From: Clostridium tetanomorphum
GTDB lineage: Bacteria; Bacillota; Clostridia; Clostridiales; Clostridiaceae
DNA: 64,000 nt
Direction of reading: 5' to 3'
NCBI RefSeq assembly: GCF_017873215.1
Contig: NZ_JAGGKA010000004.1
Location: 62,001-126,000 of the forward strand
Below the pieces are notes generated by a model. The model saw nothing but the letters and a program-made list of their open reading frames with translations, was not told where the DNA came from and did no database searches. Shown in pieces: positions 8,524 to 17,473 of this stretch (the stretch's first letter is position 1; the number at the start of each line of letters is the position of its first letter). The translations under genes and the position numbers were made by a program.

Positions 8524-9807
8524 ATGAATTCTGTAAGAATAGAGCCTTGTAAACTTAAGGGAAAAATAAAAATACCTGCATCAAAAAGTTTATGTCATAG
8601 GGCGGTAATTTGTGCAGCTTTGGCCCAGGGGGAAAGTAATATAGAAAATGTAATATTATCTGATGATATTCATGCCACTTGTAAAGGTATGGAAAGCTTT
8701 GGAGCAAAAATAGAAAACAAAAGTGAGCAAAGTCTAATAATCAAAGGTAACTTTCCTTTAAACTTACAAAAAGAAACAATAGATTGCATAGAGTCAGGAT
8801 CCACTCTTAGGTTTTTAATTCCTATAGCATTACTTTCAAATAAAAAAGTAGTGTTTAAGGGGAGAGGTAAACTAGTGAGTCGTCCACTTAATACTTATTA
8901 TGAAATATTTCAGCGTGAAAATATAAAGTATATAAATGACAATGGTAATTTACCACTACAAATTGAAGGAACATTAAAATCTGGAACTTTTAAAGTTAAG
9001 GGAAATATAAGTTCACAGTTTATAACAGGGCTTATGTTTGTCCTTCCATTATTACAGGGGGATTCAAAAATAATAATAACCACTGAACTAGAATCAAAGG
9101 GATATGTGGATTTAACTATAGATATGCTAAATAAATTTGGAATTAAAATAGAAAATAATAATTATAAAGAATTTTTAATAAAGGGTGATCAAAGATATAT
9201 CAATAGAAATTATAAAGTAGAGGGGGATTTTTCACAGGCAGCTTTTTGGCTTGTAGCAGGAATATTAGGAGAAGAAATTCAGGGAGAGGATTTAAATATA
9301 AATTCTTTGCAAGGAGATAAAGTTATCATAGATTTAATAGAAAAAATGGGTGGAAATATACTAATAGATAATGATTTAGTTAAAACGAAGGCTTCAAAAA
9401 CAAAAGGAGTAATAATAGATGCCTCTCAATGTCCAGATTTGGTTCCTATACTTACAGTGCTAGCAGCATTAAGTGAAGGGGAAACAAGAATTGGTAATGC
9501 AGAAAGACTTAGAATAAAAGAATCGGATAGATTAAAGGCAATATCTACAGAATTAAATAAATTAGGAGCAGATGTACAAGAATTAGAGGATGGTTTAATA
9601 ATTAATGGTAAACAAAAGCTAAAAGGCGGCATTGTAGATAGTTGGAATGACCATAGAATAGCTATGGCACTGGCTATTGCTTCAATAAAATGTACAGAGA
9701 CAGTTACCATAACAAATAGCAATGCAGTGAATAAATCCTATCCTCACTTTTGGGAAGATTTTAAAAAACTAGGAGGAAAACTTTATGAGTGCAGTATGGG
9801 GAAATAA
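8524..9807 (+). CDS. aroA: 3-phosphoshikimate 1-carboxyvinyltransferase (EPSP synthase)
   Basis: AroA transfers the enolpyruvyl group of PEP to shikimate 3-phosphate; it is the glyphosate target. The N-terminal PASKSLCHRAVICAAL (substrate Lys) and ESGSTLRFLIPIALLS (the loop that reads GNAGTAMRP in class I enzymes) are present. So are SSQFITGLMFVLP, CPDLVPILTVLAALSEG, RIKESDRLKAISTEL and SWNDHRIAMALAIA. The loop differs from the class I form, so its glyphosate sensitivity cannot be judged from sequence. At 427 residues it is full length. AAAGGAG precedes the ATG. Its last 23 nt overlap aroC. Confidence 0.95.
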   Translation: MNSVRIEPCKLKGKIKIPASKSLCHRAVICAALAQGESNIENVILSDDIHATCKGMESFGAKIENKSEQSLIIKGNFPLNLQKETIDCIESGSTLRFLIPIALLSNKKVVFKGRGKLVSRPLNTYYEIFQRENIKYINDNGNLPLQIEGTLKSGTFKVKGNISSQFITGLMFVLPLLQGDSKIIITTELESKGYVDLTIDMLNKFGIKIENNNYKEFLIKGDQRYINRNYKVEGDFSQAAFWLVAGILGEEIQGEDLNINSLQGDKVIIDLIEKMGGNILIDNDLVKTKASKTKGVIIDASQCPDLVPILTVLAALSEGETRIGNAERLRIKESDRLKAISTELNKLGADVQELEDGLIINGKQKLKGGIVDSWNDHRIAMALAIASIKCTETVTITNSNAVNKSYPHFWEDFKKLGGKLYECSMGK

Positions 9808-10873
9808 TATTAAGCTTTCTATATTTGGAGAATCCCATGGAAAAGCTATTGGTATAAATATAGATGGATTACCTTCTGGAGTGGAATTAGATTTGGAAAA
9901 TATTAAAATGGAAATGAGTAGAAGAGCACCTGGGAAAGATAAAATATCCACTGCAAGAAATGAAAAAGATGAATTTCAAATATTAAGTGGATATTTTAAT
10001 AATAGAACCACAGGTACTCCTCTATGTGTGATTATTCCTAATAGTGATCAACACTCGAAGGATTATGAAAAAATGAAGAATATAGTTAGGCCATCCCATG
10101 GGGATTTCCCGGGAAACGTAAAGTATAGTGGATATAACGATTATAGAGGGGGAGGGCATTTTTCAGGAAGAATAACAGCTCCTATAGTTTTTGCAGGAGC
10201 AATAGCTAAACAGATTTTAAAAGATAAAAATATAATAGTTGGAAGCCATATAAAAAGTATAGGCAATATAAATGATGATTTCTTTAATAAAATAGATATA
10301 AAATCTGAGATTTTAGAAGAACTGAGAAATAAAAAGTTCCCTGTTATAAAGGATGAAAAAGCTGAGGAAATGCAGGGGGTAATACTAAAAGCAAAAGAAG
10401 AGTTAGATTCTGTTGGCGGAACAATAGAAACGGCTGTAATAAATATACCTGCGGGTATTGGAGAACCTTTCTTCCATTCAGTAGAAAGTAGTATAGCTCA
10501 TATGATATTTTCTATTCCTGGTGTAAAGGGAATAGAGTTTGGAGAAGGCTTTAATATAGCAAAATTCACGGCATCTCAGGCTAATGATGAATATTATATA
10601 AAGAATAATGAAGTTAAAACCTATACAAATAATAATGGAGGTATACTAGGAGGAATTACAAATGGAATGCCTATAATATTTACCACAGCTATGAAACCTA
10701 CTCCATCCATCGGTAAGATACAGAACACAATAGATATAGAAAAAAAGAAAAATATACAAATTAAAATAGAAGGTCGTCACGACCCTTGCATAGTTCCTAG
10801 AGCAGTGCCTGTAATTGAGGGGGCTACAGCACTGGTAATATTAGATTTATTAATGGAAAGGAAGAGTATATAA
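9785..10873 (+). CDS. aroC: Chorismate synthase
   Basis: AroC removes phosphate from EPSP to form chorismate and needs reduced FMN. Visible motifs are FGESHGKAIGINIDGLP at the N-terminus, RPSHGDFPG, and RGGGHFSGRITAPIVFAGAIA, which is the variant of the GRSSARET signature seen in clostridia and Bacteroidetes. GRHDPCIVPRAVPVIE is near the C-terminus. At 362 residues it is full length. The ATG lies inside the end of aroA, with AGGAGG upstream, and the stop shares one base with the pheA start, so translation is tightly coupled. Confidence 0.95.
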   Translation: MSAVWGNNIKLSIFGESHGKAIGINIDGLPSGVELDLENIKMEMSRRAPGKDKISTARNEKDEFQILSGYFNNRTTGTPLCVIIPNSDQHSKDYEKMKNIVRPSHGDFPGNVKYSGYNDYRGGGHFSGRITAPIVFAGAIAKQILKDKNIIVGSHIKSIGNINDDFFNKIDIKSEILEELRNKKFPVIKDEKAEEMQGVILKAKEELDSVGGTIETAVINIPAGIGEPFFHSVESSIAHMIFSIPGVKGIEFGEGFNIAKFTASQANDEYYIKNNEVKTYTNNNGGILGGITNGMPIIFTTAMKPTPSIGKIQNTIDIEKKKNIQIKIEGRHDPCIVPRAVPVIEGATALVILDLLMERKSI

Positions 10874-11988
10874 TGGGGTATTTAGAAGAACTACGAAATG
10901 AAATTGATAATGTAGATAAAGAGTTGGTGGAATTATTTGAGAAGAGAATGGAAATTGTATTAAATGTAGCTAAGTATAAAAAAGAAAATAATATTCCTAT
11001 ATTAAACAATTCAAGAGAACAAGAAGTAATAAAAAAGAATGTTAATTATTTAAAAAATAAAAATCTCCAAAGGTATCTTACAGATTTTTTTATTAAATTA
11101 ATGGATGCGAGCAAGGAGTATCAAGGAGAACAAATAAATAATAAAGAGCAGATTTATTGTACAAAACAGTGTAAACTTAAGGTTGGATTTCAAGGAACTG
11201 TAGGCTCATTTAGTGAACAAGCACTTGTTGAGTATTTTGGAGAACAGGTAGATGTTTATCCAGTTAATCAATTTAAAGATGTATTTAATGATTTGAAAAA
11301 TGGTAAAATCCATTATGGAGTATTACCTATTGAAAACTCATCTACTGGTGCCATAACAGAGGTTTATGATCTTTTACGAGAATATGGATTATATATAGTA
11401 GGAAGTACATGTGTAAAGGTTGACCATAATTTATTAGGTGTAAAAGGAACGAAAATTGAAGATATAAAAGAAGTATATTCTCATTCTCAAGCTTTTAAAC
11501 AAAGTAGTGGATTTTTAAATAAAAATAACAATTGGACATTAATTCCTTATTATAATACAGCAATAAGTGCAGAATTGATCAAAAATGAAAATTGTAAATA
11601 TAAGGCTGCCATAGGCAGCAAGAAGGCATCAGAAGTATATGGGTTAGATATAATAAAGGCTAACATAAATAATAGTAATAATAACTATACCAGATTTATA
11701 ATAATAGGAAAAAATTTAGAAATAAAGAATGATAATGATACAATAAGTATTGTAATTTCAAGTCCACATAAGGCAGGTGCATTGTATAATAGCCTAAGAG
11801 TTTTTAAGGAAAATAATTTGAATATGATAAGAATAGAATCAAGGCCTGTTATAAAAAGACCTTGGGAATATTTTTTCTATATAGATTTTCAAGGGAATTT
11901 AGATGATAACACTGTGAAAGAAGCTATAAATTACATCCAAAGCAATAGTAGTTATTTTAAAATACTTGGAAATTATAAAAACAGTTAG
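10873..11988 (+). CDS. pheA: Bifunctional chorismate mutase / prephenate dehydratase (P-protein)
   Basis: The protein converts chorismate to prephenate and then to phenylpyruvate, on the phenylalanine branch. Residues 1-85 are an AroQ-type mutase helix bundle (LRNEIDNVDKELVELFEKRM). About 97-275 is the dehydratase, with GTVGSFSEQA, PIENSSTGAI and the catalytic NNYTRFIII. About 290-370 is an ACT domain with the RIESRPVI motif that binds Phe in related enzymes. At 371 residues it has the typical fusion length. The ATG shares its A with the aroC stop. Confidence 0.96.
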   Translation: MGYLEELRNEIDNVDKELVELFEKRMEIVLNVAKYKKENNIPILNNSREQEVIKKNVNYLKNKNLQRYLTDFFIKLMDASKEYQGEQINNKEQIYCTKQCKLKVGFQGTVGSFSEQALVEYFGEQVDVYPVNQFKDVFNDLKNGKIHYGVLPIENSSTGAITEVYDLLREYGLYIVGSTCVKVDHNLLGVKGTKIEDIKEVYSHSQAFKQSSGFLNKNNNWTLIPYYNTAISAELIKNENCKYKAAIGSKKASEVYGLDIIKANINNSNNNYTRFIIIGKNLEIKNDNDTISIVISSPHKAGALYNSLRVFKENNLNMIRIESRPVIKRPWEYFFYIDFQGNLDDNTVKEAINYIQSNSSYFKILGNYKNS

Positions 11989-12001
11989 AAGGTGAATAAA
12001 T

Positions 12002-12829
12002 TTGAGTATGTTATTTGGACTTTTAGGAGAAAAATTAGGCCATAGTTTTTCTCCACAAATACATCTATCAATATTTAAAGAATTGAATATTGATGGTATT
12101 TATAAGTTGTTTGAGGTTAAAAAAGAAGATTTACAGAAAGCAATAAAAGGCTTTAAAGATTTGCAAGTTAAGGGGATTAATGTTACTATACCTTATAAAG
12201 TTCAAGTGAAAAAATATTTAGATTACATATCAGAAGAAGCAGAGAAAATAGGAGCTGTAAATACTATAACTTTTAAAGACAATAAAATAGTGGGATATAA
12301 TACTGATTATTATGGATTTAAAATGATGTTAGACAAATTTAATGTAGAAGTAAAGAATAAAAAAGTTGTTATATTGGGTACAGGAGGAGCAGCAAATTCA
12401 ATAATTCAATATGTTTTGGATGAAGATGCTAAAGATATTGCTTTGGTAACTAGAAATTTAAATAAAGTAAAAGATAATTTTAAGAAATTCAATTTGATAA
12501 ATTATGATGAATTAAATTATTTAAAACAAGGAGATATTATTATAAATACTACTCCAGTAGGCATGTACCCAAATGTAGATAACTCTGCTGTGAAAAAAGA
12601 AGTTATTTCAAATTTTAACATTGCAATTGATTTAATATATAATCCAAGAAAGACTAAGTTTTTAAAATATGCAGAAGAGAGTGGATTAAAGATTTTAGAT
12701 GGATTATATATGCTTGTAGGGCAAGCTGTTAAGGCGGAGGAGATATGGAACAATGTTAACATTAGTGATAGTTCCATAGAAAAAATTTATAAAAATATAG
12801 AAATTATGCTAAGTGGTGAGGAAAATTGA
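12002..12829 (+). CDS. aroE: Shikimate dehydrogenase (NADP)
   Basis: AroE reduces 3-dehydroshikimate to shikimate. The substrate-binding Ser/Lys region (GHSFSPQIH, NVTIPYKVQVKKYLD), EKIGAVNTI, the dinucleotide motif GTGGAANSII, the NTTPVGMYP block and a C-terminal GQAVKAEEIW are present. At 275 residues it is normal. The likely start is TTG (12002) after AAGGTGA; an ATG two codons later is possible. The stop overlaps the TTG of aroK by 4 nt. Confidence 0.94.
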   Translation: MSMLFGLLGEKLGHSFSPQIHLSIFKELNIDGIYKLFEVKKEDLQKAIKGFKDLQVKGINVTIPYKVQVKKYLDYISEEAEKIGAVNTITFKDNKIVGYNTDYYGFKMMLDKFNVEVKNKKVVILGTGGAANSIIQYVLDEDAKDIALVTRNLNKVKDNFKKFNLINYDELNYLKQGDIIINTTPVGMYPNVDNSAVKKEVISNFNIAIDLIYNPRKTKFLKYAEESGLKILDGLYMLVGQAVKAEEIWNNVNISDSSIEKIYKNIEIMLSGEEN

Positions 12830-13335
12830 AAGGAAAAAATAATATAGTTTTAATTGGAATGCCTGGCTCTGGTAAATCCACCATAGGATTTGAGCTATCT
12901 AAAAGACTTAATAAAAATTTTTATGATGTTGATAAATATATAGAAGAAATAGAGAAAAGAAGTATAAATGAAATCTTTAAAATGGGGGAAGAGTATTTTA
13001 GAGAAATAGAAAGCAAAGCAATAGAAGAGATAAGTAAAAAAAATTTATCTGTTATAGCTACTGGAGGAGGAGCAATCAAACTTAAGCGTAATATGGATAT
13101 ACTAAGGGAAAATGGTATTGTTATATTTATAAATAGATCTTTAAAAAATATATTTGAAGATATAGATATAGAAGGCAGACCTCTTTTAAAAAATGACAAA
13201 GAAAGACTTTATAAATTATATGAGGAGAGATATTCTTTATATAAAAAATTTTGTGATTATGAAGTGATAAATGATGATAATTTAGAAAATGTAATAAATA
13301 ACATTGTAAATATTTTAAATGAGGTGATTAGGTGA
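12826..13335 (+). CDS. aroK: Shikimate kinase
   Basis: This P-loop kinase phosphorylates shikimate at the 3-hydroxyl. Walker A is GMPGSGKSTIG, DVDKYIEE carries the shikimate-binding Asp, ATGGGAIK is the substrate/Walker B-region glycine loop, and EGRPLL carries the lid arginine. At 169 residues it is the single-domain form. It starts with TTG overlapping the aroE stop (TTGA) and has GGTGAGG upstream. The start of aroQ overlaps its own stop in the same way. Confidence 0.94.
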   Translation: MKGKNNIVLIGMPGSGKSTIGFELSKRLNKNFYDVDKYIEEIEKRSINEIFKMGEEYFREIESKAIEEISKKNLSVIATGGGAIKLKRNMDILRENGIVIFINRSLKNIFEDIDIEGRPLLKNDKERLYKLYEERYSLYKKFCDYEVINDDNLENVINNIVNILNEVIR

Positions 13336-13763
13336 AAATTTTAATAATAAATGGCCCTAATATTAATCTTTTAGGTATAAGAGAAAAACATATATATGGT
13401 AGTGAAACCTATGAAAGTATGTGCAATTATCTATATAAAGAAAGTAAAAAACTGGGATTAAATATTAATATAGTTCAAAGCAATATAGAAGGAGAAATAA
13501 TAAATTATATACAAAGGGCTTATGGAGAGTTTGATGGAATAATAATAAATCCAGGAGCATATACTCATTACAGTATTGCCATATATGATGCTTTAAAGGC
13601 TGTGGATATTCCTACAGTAGAAGTGCATATAAGTAATATCCACACTAGAGAGGAATATAGAAAGAAATCTGTTACTGCTGGGGCTTGTATTGGGCAGGTA
13701 TGCGGATTTAAAAAATACGGATATGTAATGGCAATGATGGCACTACAAGAATTTATAAAATAA
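13332..13763 (+). CDS. aroQ: 3-dehydroquinate dehydratase, type II
   Basis: This small flavodoxin-like enzyme dehydrates 3-dehydroquinate to 3-dehydroshikimate. Visible motifs are the N-terminal NGPNINLLGIRE, the catalytic-Tyr region nearby, SNIEGEIINYIQ, NPGAYTHYSIAIYDAL and EVHISNIHTREEYR. At 143 residues it is typical. It begins with GTG overlapping the aroK stop and is the last gene of the operon. Together the nine aro/tyr/phe genes cover the whole route from DAHP to prephenate and on to both the Tyr and Phe precursors. Only weak hairpins are seen in the 116-bp convergent gap that follows. Confidence 0.95.
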   Translation: MKILIINGPNINLLGIREKHIYGSETYESMCNYLYKESKKLGLNINIVQSNIEGEIINYIQRAYGEFDGIIINPGAYTHYSIAIYDALKAVDIPTVEVHISNIHTREEYRKKSVTAGACIGQVCGFKKYGYVMAMMALQEFIK

Positions 13764-13879
13764 ATCTAGCCTAGTTTAAAATAATGAAGACTAATATAGA
13801 ATGGAAAAAATTAGGTGAAGGATGTGTGTTTTTATAAACTTCATCTGAAGCTAAGAATTACTTAATCCTCCACCTATGA

Positions 13880-14761
13880 CTACAGTATAGTTTGTTCAGA
13901 ATAAAAAGGTTCTACATGAACCATGCAATGCTTTATATTTTCAATTTTGTTTTCTAAATTATCATGAACGGCTGTGGCAATTCTATGACTTTCTTCCACA
14001 GTCATTTTACTGTCTACATATATTTCTATGTCTACATACACCTTACTTCCAAAAGTTCTAGTTTTTAAATTATATATATTTTCTACACCATTTATTTTTA
14101 ATGTCTCTTCTTTTATTGTAGCTATAGTTTCTTTGTCAGCAGAGGTATCCACTAATTCTTTTACAGATTTTAAATAAAATTCTATAGCAACTTTTATTAT
14201 AAAGAAACTTACGATTATACTAGTTAAGGGATCTAATATTTTTAAACCTGCTCTTGCACCAAATATACCTATAAAAGTTCCAATAGATGAAAGTGCATCG
14301 GATCTATGATGCCAAGCATCAGCTTCCATAGAAATACTTTTTATTTTTTTAGCGGTATATATGGTATATCTATACATAAATTCTTTAGCTATTATAGATA
14401 CTACTGCTGCAATAAGTGCAATAGTTCCAGGAGTATTGTAATTCCCAGAAAGAAGTACTTTTACTCCTTCATAAGCTATAAAGATACCTGTTATAAGCAA
14501 TAAAGTACTTATTATTTTAGCATATACAGGTTCGAATTTTTCATGTCCATAAGGATGTTCTTCATCTTCTTTTTTACTAGAAATTTTTAATCCTAAAATA
14601 ACCATTATTGTTGTAATAACATCTGATAAAGTGTGAATGCCATCAGCAATCATAGCACTACTTTTTCCAAATATTCCTGCCATAACTTTAAATAAGCATA
14701 AAAACACATTCATTAATATAGTTAATAAAGATACTTTTTTGCCTTCTTCATAAACATTCAT
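13880..14761 (-). CDS. Cation diffusion facilitator family metal exporter
   Basis: This is a membrane antiporter of the CDF family that would export a divalent metal (Zn, Mn, Fe or Co; the substrate is not readable). Six hydrophobic segments fill residues 10-200, with metal-site motifs DGIHTLSD in TM2 and DAWHHRSDALSS in TM5. A C-terminal cytoplasmic domain of ~80 residues (VENIYNLKTRTFGSKVYVDIEI) is also present. An upstream in-frame ATG at 14782 spans the ribosome site; ATG 14761 lies 4 nt after AGGAGGAGC and gives 293 residues, so it is preferred. A 22-bp palindrome of GATAAT type lies 90 bp upstream. Confidence 0.9.
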   Translation of the reverse strand: MNVYEEGKKVSLLTILMNVFLCLFKVMAGIFGKSSAMIADGIHTLSDVITTIMVILGLKISSKKEDEEHPYGHEKFEPVYAKIISTLLLITGIFIAYEGVKVLLSGNYNTPGTIALIAAVVSIIAKEFMYRYTIYTAKKIKSISMEADAWHHRSDALSSIGTFIGIFGARAGLKILDPLTSIIVSFFIIKVAIEFYLKSVKELVDTSADKETIATIKEETLKINGVENIYNLKTRTFGSKVYVDIEIYVDSKMTVEESHRIATAVHDNLENKIENIKHCMVHVEPFYSEQTIL

Positions 14762-14850
14762 AAAAGCTCCTCCTATTTTCAACTGATAATTATATTATAT
14801 TCTAAAAAACCTTTAATGTGAATAGTTTTTAGTAAAATTAATCTATGATA

Positions 14851-14872
14851 TTTATTATCAATTGATAATAAA
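14851..14872. promoter_or_regulatory. Perfect 22-bp palindrome, candidate metalloregulator site
   Basis: TTTATTATCAA followed directly by TTGATAATAAA is a perfect palindrome upstream of the metal exporter gene. It shares the ATTATCAA/TTGATAAT half-site with the operator before the CxxC metal-binding protein at 20896-20932. AT-rich palindromes arise easily, so this is tentative. Confidence 0.45.
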
Positions 14873-15083
14873 ATTCTTTATCTGTCAAGGATAATATAAT
14901 TTTTAATAGTGGCTTTATTATTGTATTATTGTATATAATTTTTTGTGACATTTTGATCATATAAATTTAAATACTTCTTTAATTAATGGGTAAAGAAGTA
15001 TACCATCATAAAAAACGCAAAAGTCTCTGCAAGTAAATTTAGAAAACCGGTAGGTTGGTTAATAATTATTTTGAGATAACCCC

Positions 15084-15130
15084 AAAAAAAGCTGTCGTAT
15101 TAGCGATTTTTCAAATCGTTAATACGACAG
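15084..15130 (-). terminator. Terminator of the secreted amidase gene
   Basis: A long inverted repeat pairs CTGTCGTATTAGCGATTT (15092-15109) with AAATCGTTAATACGACAG (15113-15130) around a 3-nt loop, with one mismatch. On the minus strand it runs into CTTTTTTT (15084-15091). It sits 46 bp after the amidase stop. The plus-strand exit is also T-rich, so it may act in both directions. Confidence 0.85.
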
Positions 15131-15175
15131 TACCTTGTTTTTTAACAATATAACTTAGCTAATTAACTCAGTTAT

Positions 15176-16312
15176 TTAATAAGTTATATGCAATAATCTC
15201 ACTTTGTCACACGAATAATTTTCTAAAATCTTTATTCTATAGCTTCCAGTTCGTACATCTCCTGAATGTGCACAATAGTATATATCTCCATTGGATATTT
15301 GATTTATAATAATAGAATGATAATATATATGCTTGTCATTATTACGTAATTGCAATACATCTCCTACTTTAGCCATTTTAATTAAACCGTCTAGATTATT
15401 CCTTGAATAAACAGTGGTGCTAGCTAATCCATTTTCGGTTAAATATTTATGCAAACCATTTACCCTAATCCAATTAACTCCGTAATTCCAACCACCTGAA
15501 CTATTTTTTCTACAATACCACTCTCCAGAAGTAGAACTTGGAATATTAGCATTTGCTAAACATTGAGATACAAAGTTAGTGCAATCTCCACCCTGATTAC
15601 CATCAAACTTAGGATATCTTGGATTACGTGAATGTGCATATGTTTCTGCATATCTTGCAGCTGCACTACGATCATAATGTTGAGCAGAACGTTTTTCTCT
15701 AGTAGAAATATTTTTCATAGAATTTATTGCTTTTACTCTATTATCTATGTCTTGAATGGCATCTTTTAAAGTATTAATTTCATTTTTAATATAATTAGAA
15801 TCTTTAACAATGCTTTCATCCAAATTAATTAAAGGATCAAATGCATCTGATTCTATAAACCAACGATTATTAAATTTCTTTAATAACAAAATATGGTTTT
15901 GATCATCTGTATCTACTATTTTTTGTGAATTTTTTGTATATTCTTTTTTAGTATCTAAATGGAGATTAACAATACATTCATTATTATTTATGTTAATATT
16001 ATTATAATCAATATTATAAACAATAGATTCTACATTTCTATTAAGTTTATTATTTAAAGTCAAAGCAAATTGAGTTCTTAAATCTACAACTTTTTTAAAA
16101 TTTGAATTGTTTATTATGTCATCATAATTTACATCTTTATTTCCTTCTAATAATTTAAAATTATTGTCAAAGTATTTTCCAATTGTTTGTTTTATATTCT
16201 TAGTATTTTCTTGTGTCATATCTAGCGCCAATGCTTGTCCTGATGAAATAAAGCAACAAAATACTGTTAATAGTAACGAAATAACTATTTTTTTATTTAA
16301 TATTTTTTTCAT
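15176..16312 (-). CDS. Secreted protein with C-terminal putative amidase domain (Amidase_6 type)
   Basis: The 378-residue protein begins with a signal peptide (MKKILNKKIVISLLLTVF, cleavage near GQALAL). Residues ~30-200 are a charged region without a recognised domain. About 218-378 resemble the putative amidase domain PF12671, with YDRSAAARYAETYAHSRNP, the likely nucleophile Cys in GGDCTNFVSQCL, and HSIIINQ supplying a His. Such proteins act outside the cell on peptides or cell wall, but the substrate is unknown. GAGGAGG lies 8 nt before the ATG. It is monocistronic, with a strong terminator after it. Confidence 0.85.
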   Translation of the reverse strand: MKKILNKKIVISLLLTVFCCFISSGQALALDMTQENTKNIKQTIGKYFDNNFKLLEGNKDVNYDDIINNSNFKKVVDLRTQFALTLNNKLNRNVESIVYNIDYNNININNNECIVNLHLDTKKEYTKNSQKIVDTDDQNHILLLKKFNNRWFIESDAFDPLINLDESIVKDSNYIKNEINTLKDAIQDIDNRVKAINSMKNISTREKRSAQHYDRSAAARYAETYAHSRNPRYPKFDGNQGGDCTNFVSQCLANANIPSSTSGEWYCRKNSSGGWNYGVNWIRVNGLHKYLTENGLASTTVYSRNNLDGLIKMAKVGDVLQLRNNDKHIYYHSIIINQISNGDIYYCAHSGDVRTGSYRIKILENYSCDKVRLLHITY

Positions 16313-17006
16313 TAGATAAATCCTCCTCGTAGAATATAATTATATTATTTGTTACAAAACATATTCATAGAATGTATTTCTATAAATAATCCTATTAAAA
16401 AGCTTAATACAATACAACTATTTGTAAATCACATCACTCCTAATAATCAATTGTTTATAGATCTATTTTAAATACTAAAAACCTTCTTATATACTTTATT
16501 GCGTTATCAATAAAAGTAATTATTATTATAATTATTGGGAATTTCAACATACAAGTATAACTAATATTAAAAGATAAAAATTTTTATTAACTTTTAATAT
16601 TATAGAAATATTCGAATATTTTTAATTAAACTACTTATTTTTACATGGATGTAATATATAATATAAAGCTTTATATTAATGGCAAATTGAATTTTACTAC
16701 ACGATATACTATTAATTCCAAAAAGTCAAATATTTGTATTTATATCAAGAATTTTAAACTTAAAAATTTTTAGGTGGATAGACTTATGTTTTATATACAT
16801 ACTGCTGATTGTAATTAAAATTTGCATAATAAAAGCATTTTTCTTATAATAGTTTTGTTACAAACTTAAAAGAAAAAATTGATGGAAGTGTAATATAATT
16901 GACGGACACAGAGTCATTAAAACAAGAATTTTGATATATGGAGAATCAATGCTTGTAGAATTTTGTAAGCGCCTAATTTAAAAGGAACAAGTAAGGAGAG
17001 AAATCA
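16313..17006. other. 694-bp AT-rich intergenic stretch
   Basis: This long gap lies between divergent genes. The only clear structure is an AT-rich inverted repeat, AATATTAAAAG (16563-16573) with CTTTTAATATT (16591-16601). It encloses the palindrome ATAAAAATTTTTAT. No reading frame with a ribosome site, no riboswitch and no GGGAC repeat was recognised. Promoters for both flanking genes must lie here, but none stood out. Confidence 0.5.
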
Positions 17007-17345
17007 ATGAATATACAAATTTTTGGTACTAAAAAATGTTTTGATACAAAAAAAGCAGAGAGATATTTTAAAGAAAGAAAAATTAAATATCAGTTTATAG
17101 ATTTAAAGGAAAAAGGATTAAGTAAAGGAGAGCTTCAAAGTGTTAAGGCAGCAGTAGGACTTAATAATTTAATAAATGTTAATTCAAAAGAATATAAAAA
17201 GCTAAATATGGATAAGATTAGAGGAGATAGTATTAAGGAAGAAAATATTTTAAATAATCCCATACTATGTAAAACTCCTATTGTTAGAAATGGAAAGCAA
17301 GCTACAGTAGGATATGAACCGGATATTTGGAAGCAGTGGGAATAA
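17007..17345 (+). CDS. ArsC/Spx-family thioredoxin-fold protein (YffB-like)
   Basis: At 112 residues this has the ArsC/Spx fold: an N-terminal beta strand (IQIFGTKKC), a single active-site-position Cys at residue 11 (KKCFDTKKAERYF), and the conserved C-terminal NPILCKTPIVRNGKQATVGY. The cis-Pro/Arg segment PIVR is typical of the family. The CxxC redox pair of Spx is absent (CFDT). It could be an arsenate-reductase-like or glutathione-dependent thiol protein, and no arsenic genes are nearby. GGAGAG precedes the ATG. It is probably transcribed alone. Confidence 0.8.
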   Translation: MNIQIFGTKKCFDTKKAERYFKERKIKYQFIDLKEKGLSKGELQSVKAAVGLNNLINVNSKEYKKLNMDKIRGDSIKEENILNNPILCKTPIVRNGKQATVGYEPDIWKQWE

Positions 17346-17408
17346 TTAATTAACATAAAGTTTCTTCAAAATAAAATTATTTTACAAAAATTACATAAAA
17401 AACAGGAC

Positions 17409-17438
17409 TTGTTTATGGTATTTTGTAGGGGGTATAAT
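17409..17438 (+). promoter_or_regulatory. Candidate sigma-A promoter of the large CWB2 protein
   Basis: TTGTTT (17409) and TATAAT (17433) are separated by 18 bp and lie 35 bp before the start codon. The -10 box is perfect and the -35 is moderate. Confidence 0.5.
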
Positions 17439-17473
17439 TAATTTAAAATACTTACTACAGGAGGAAACTATTT

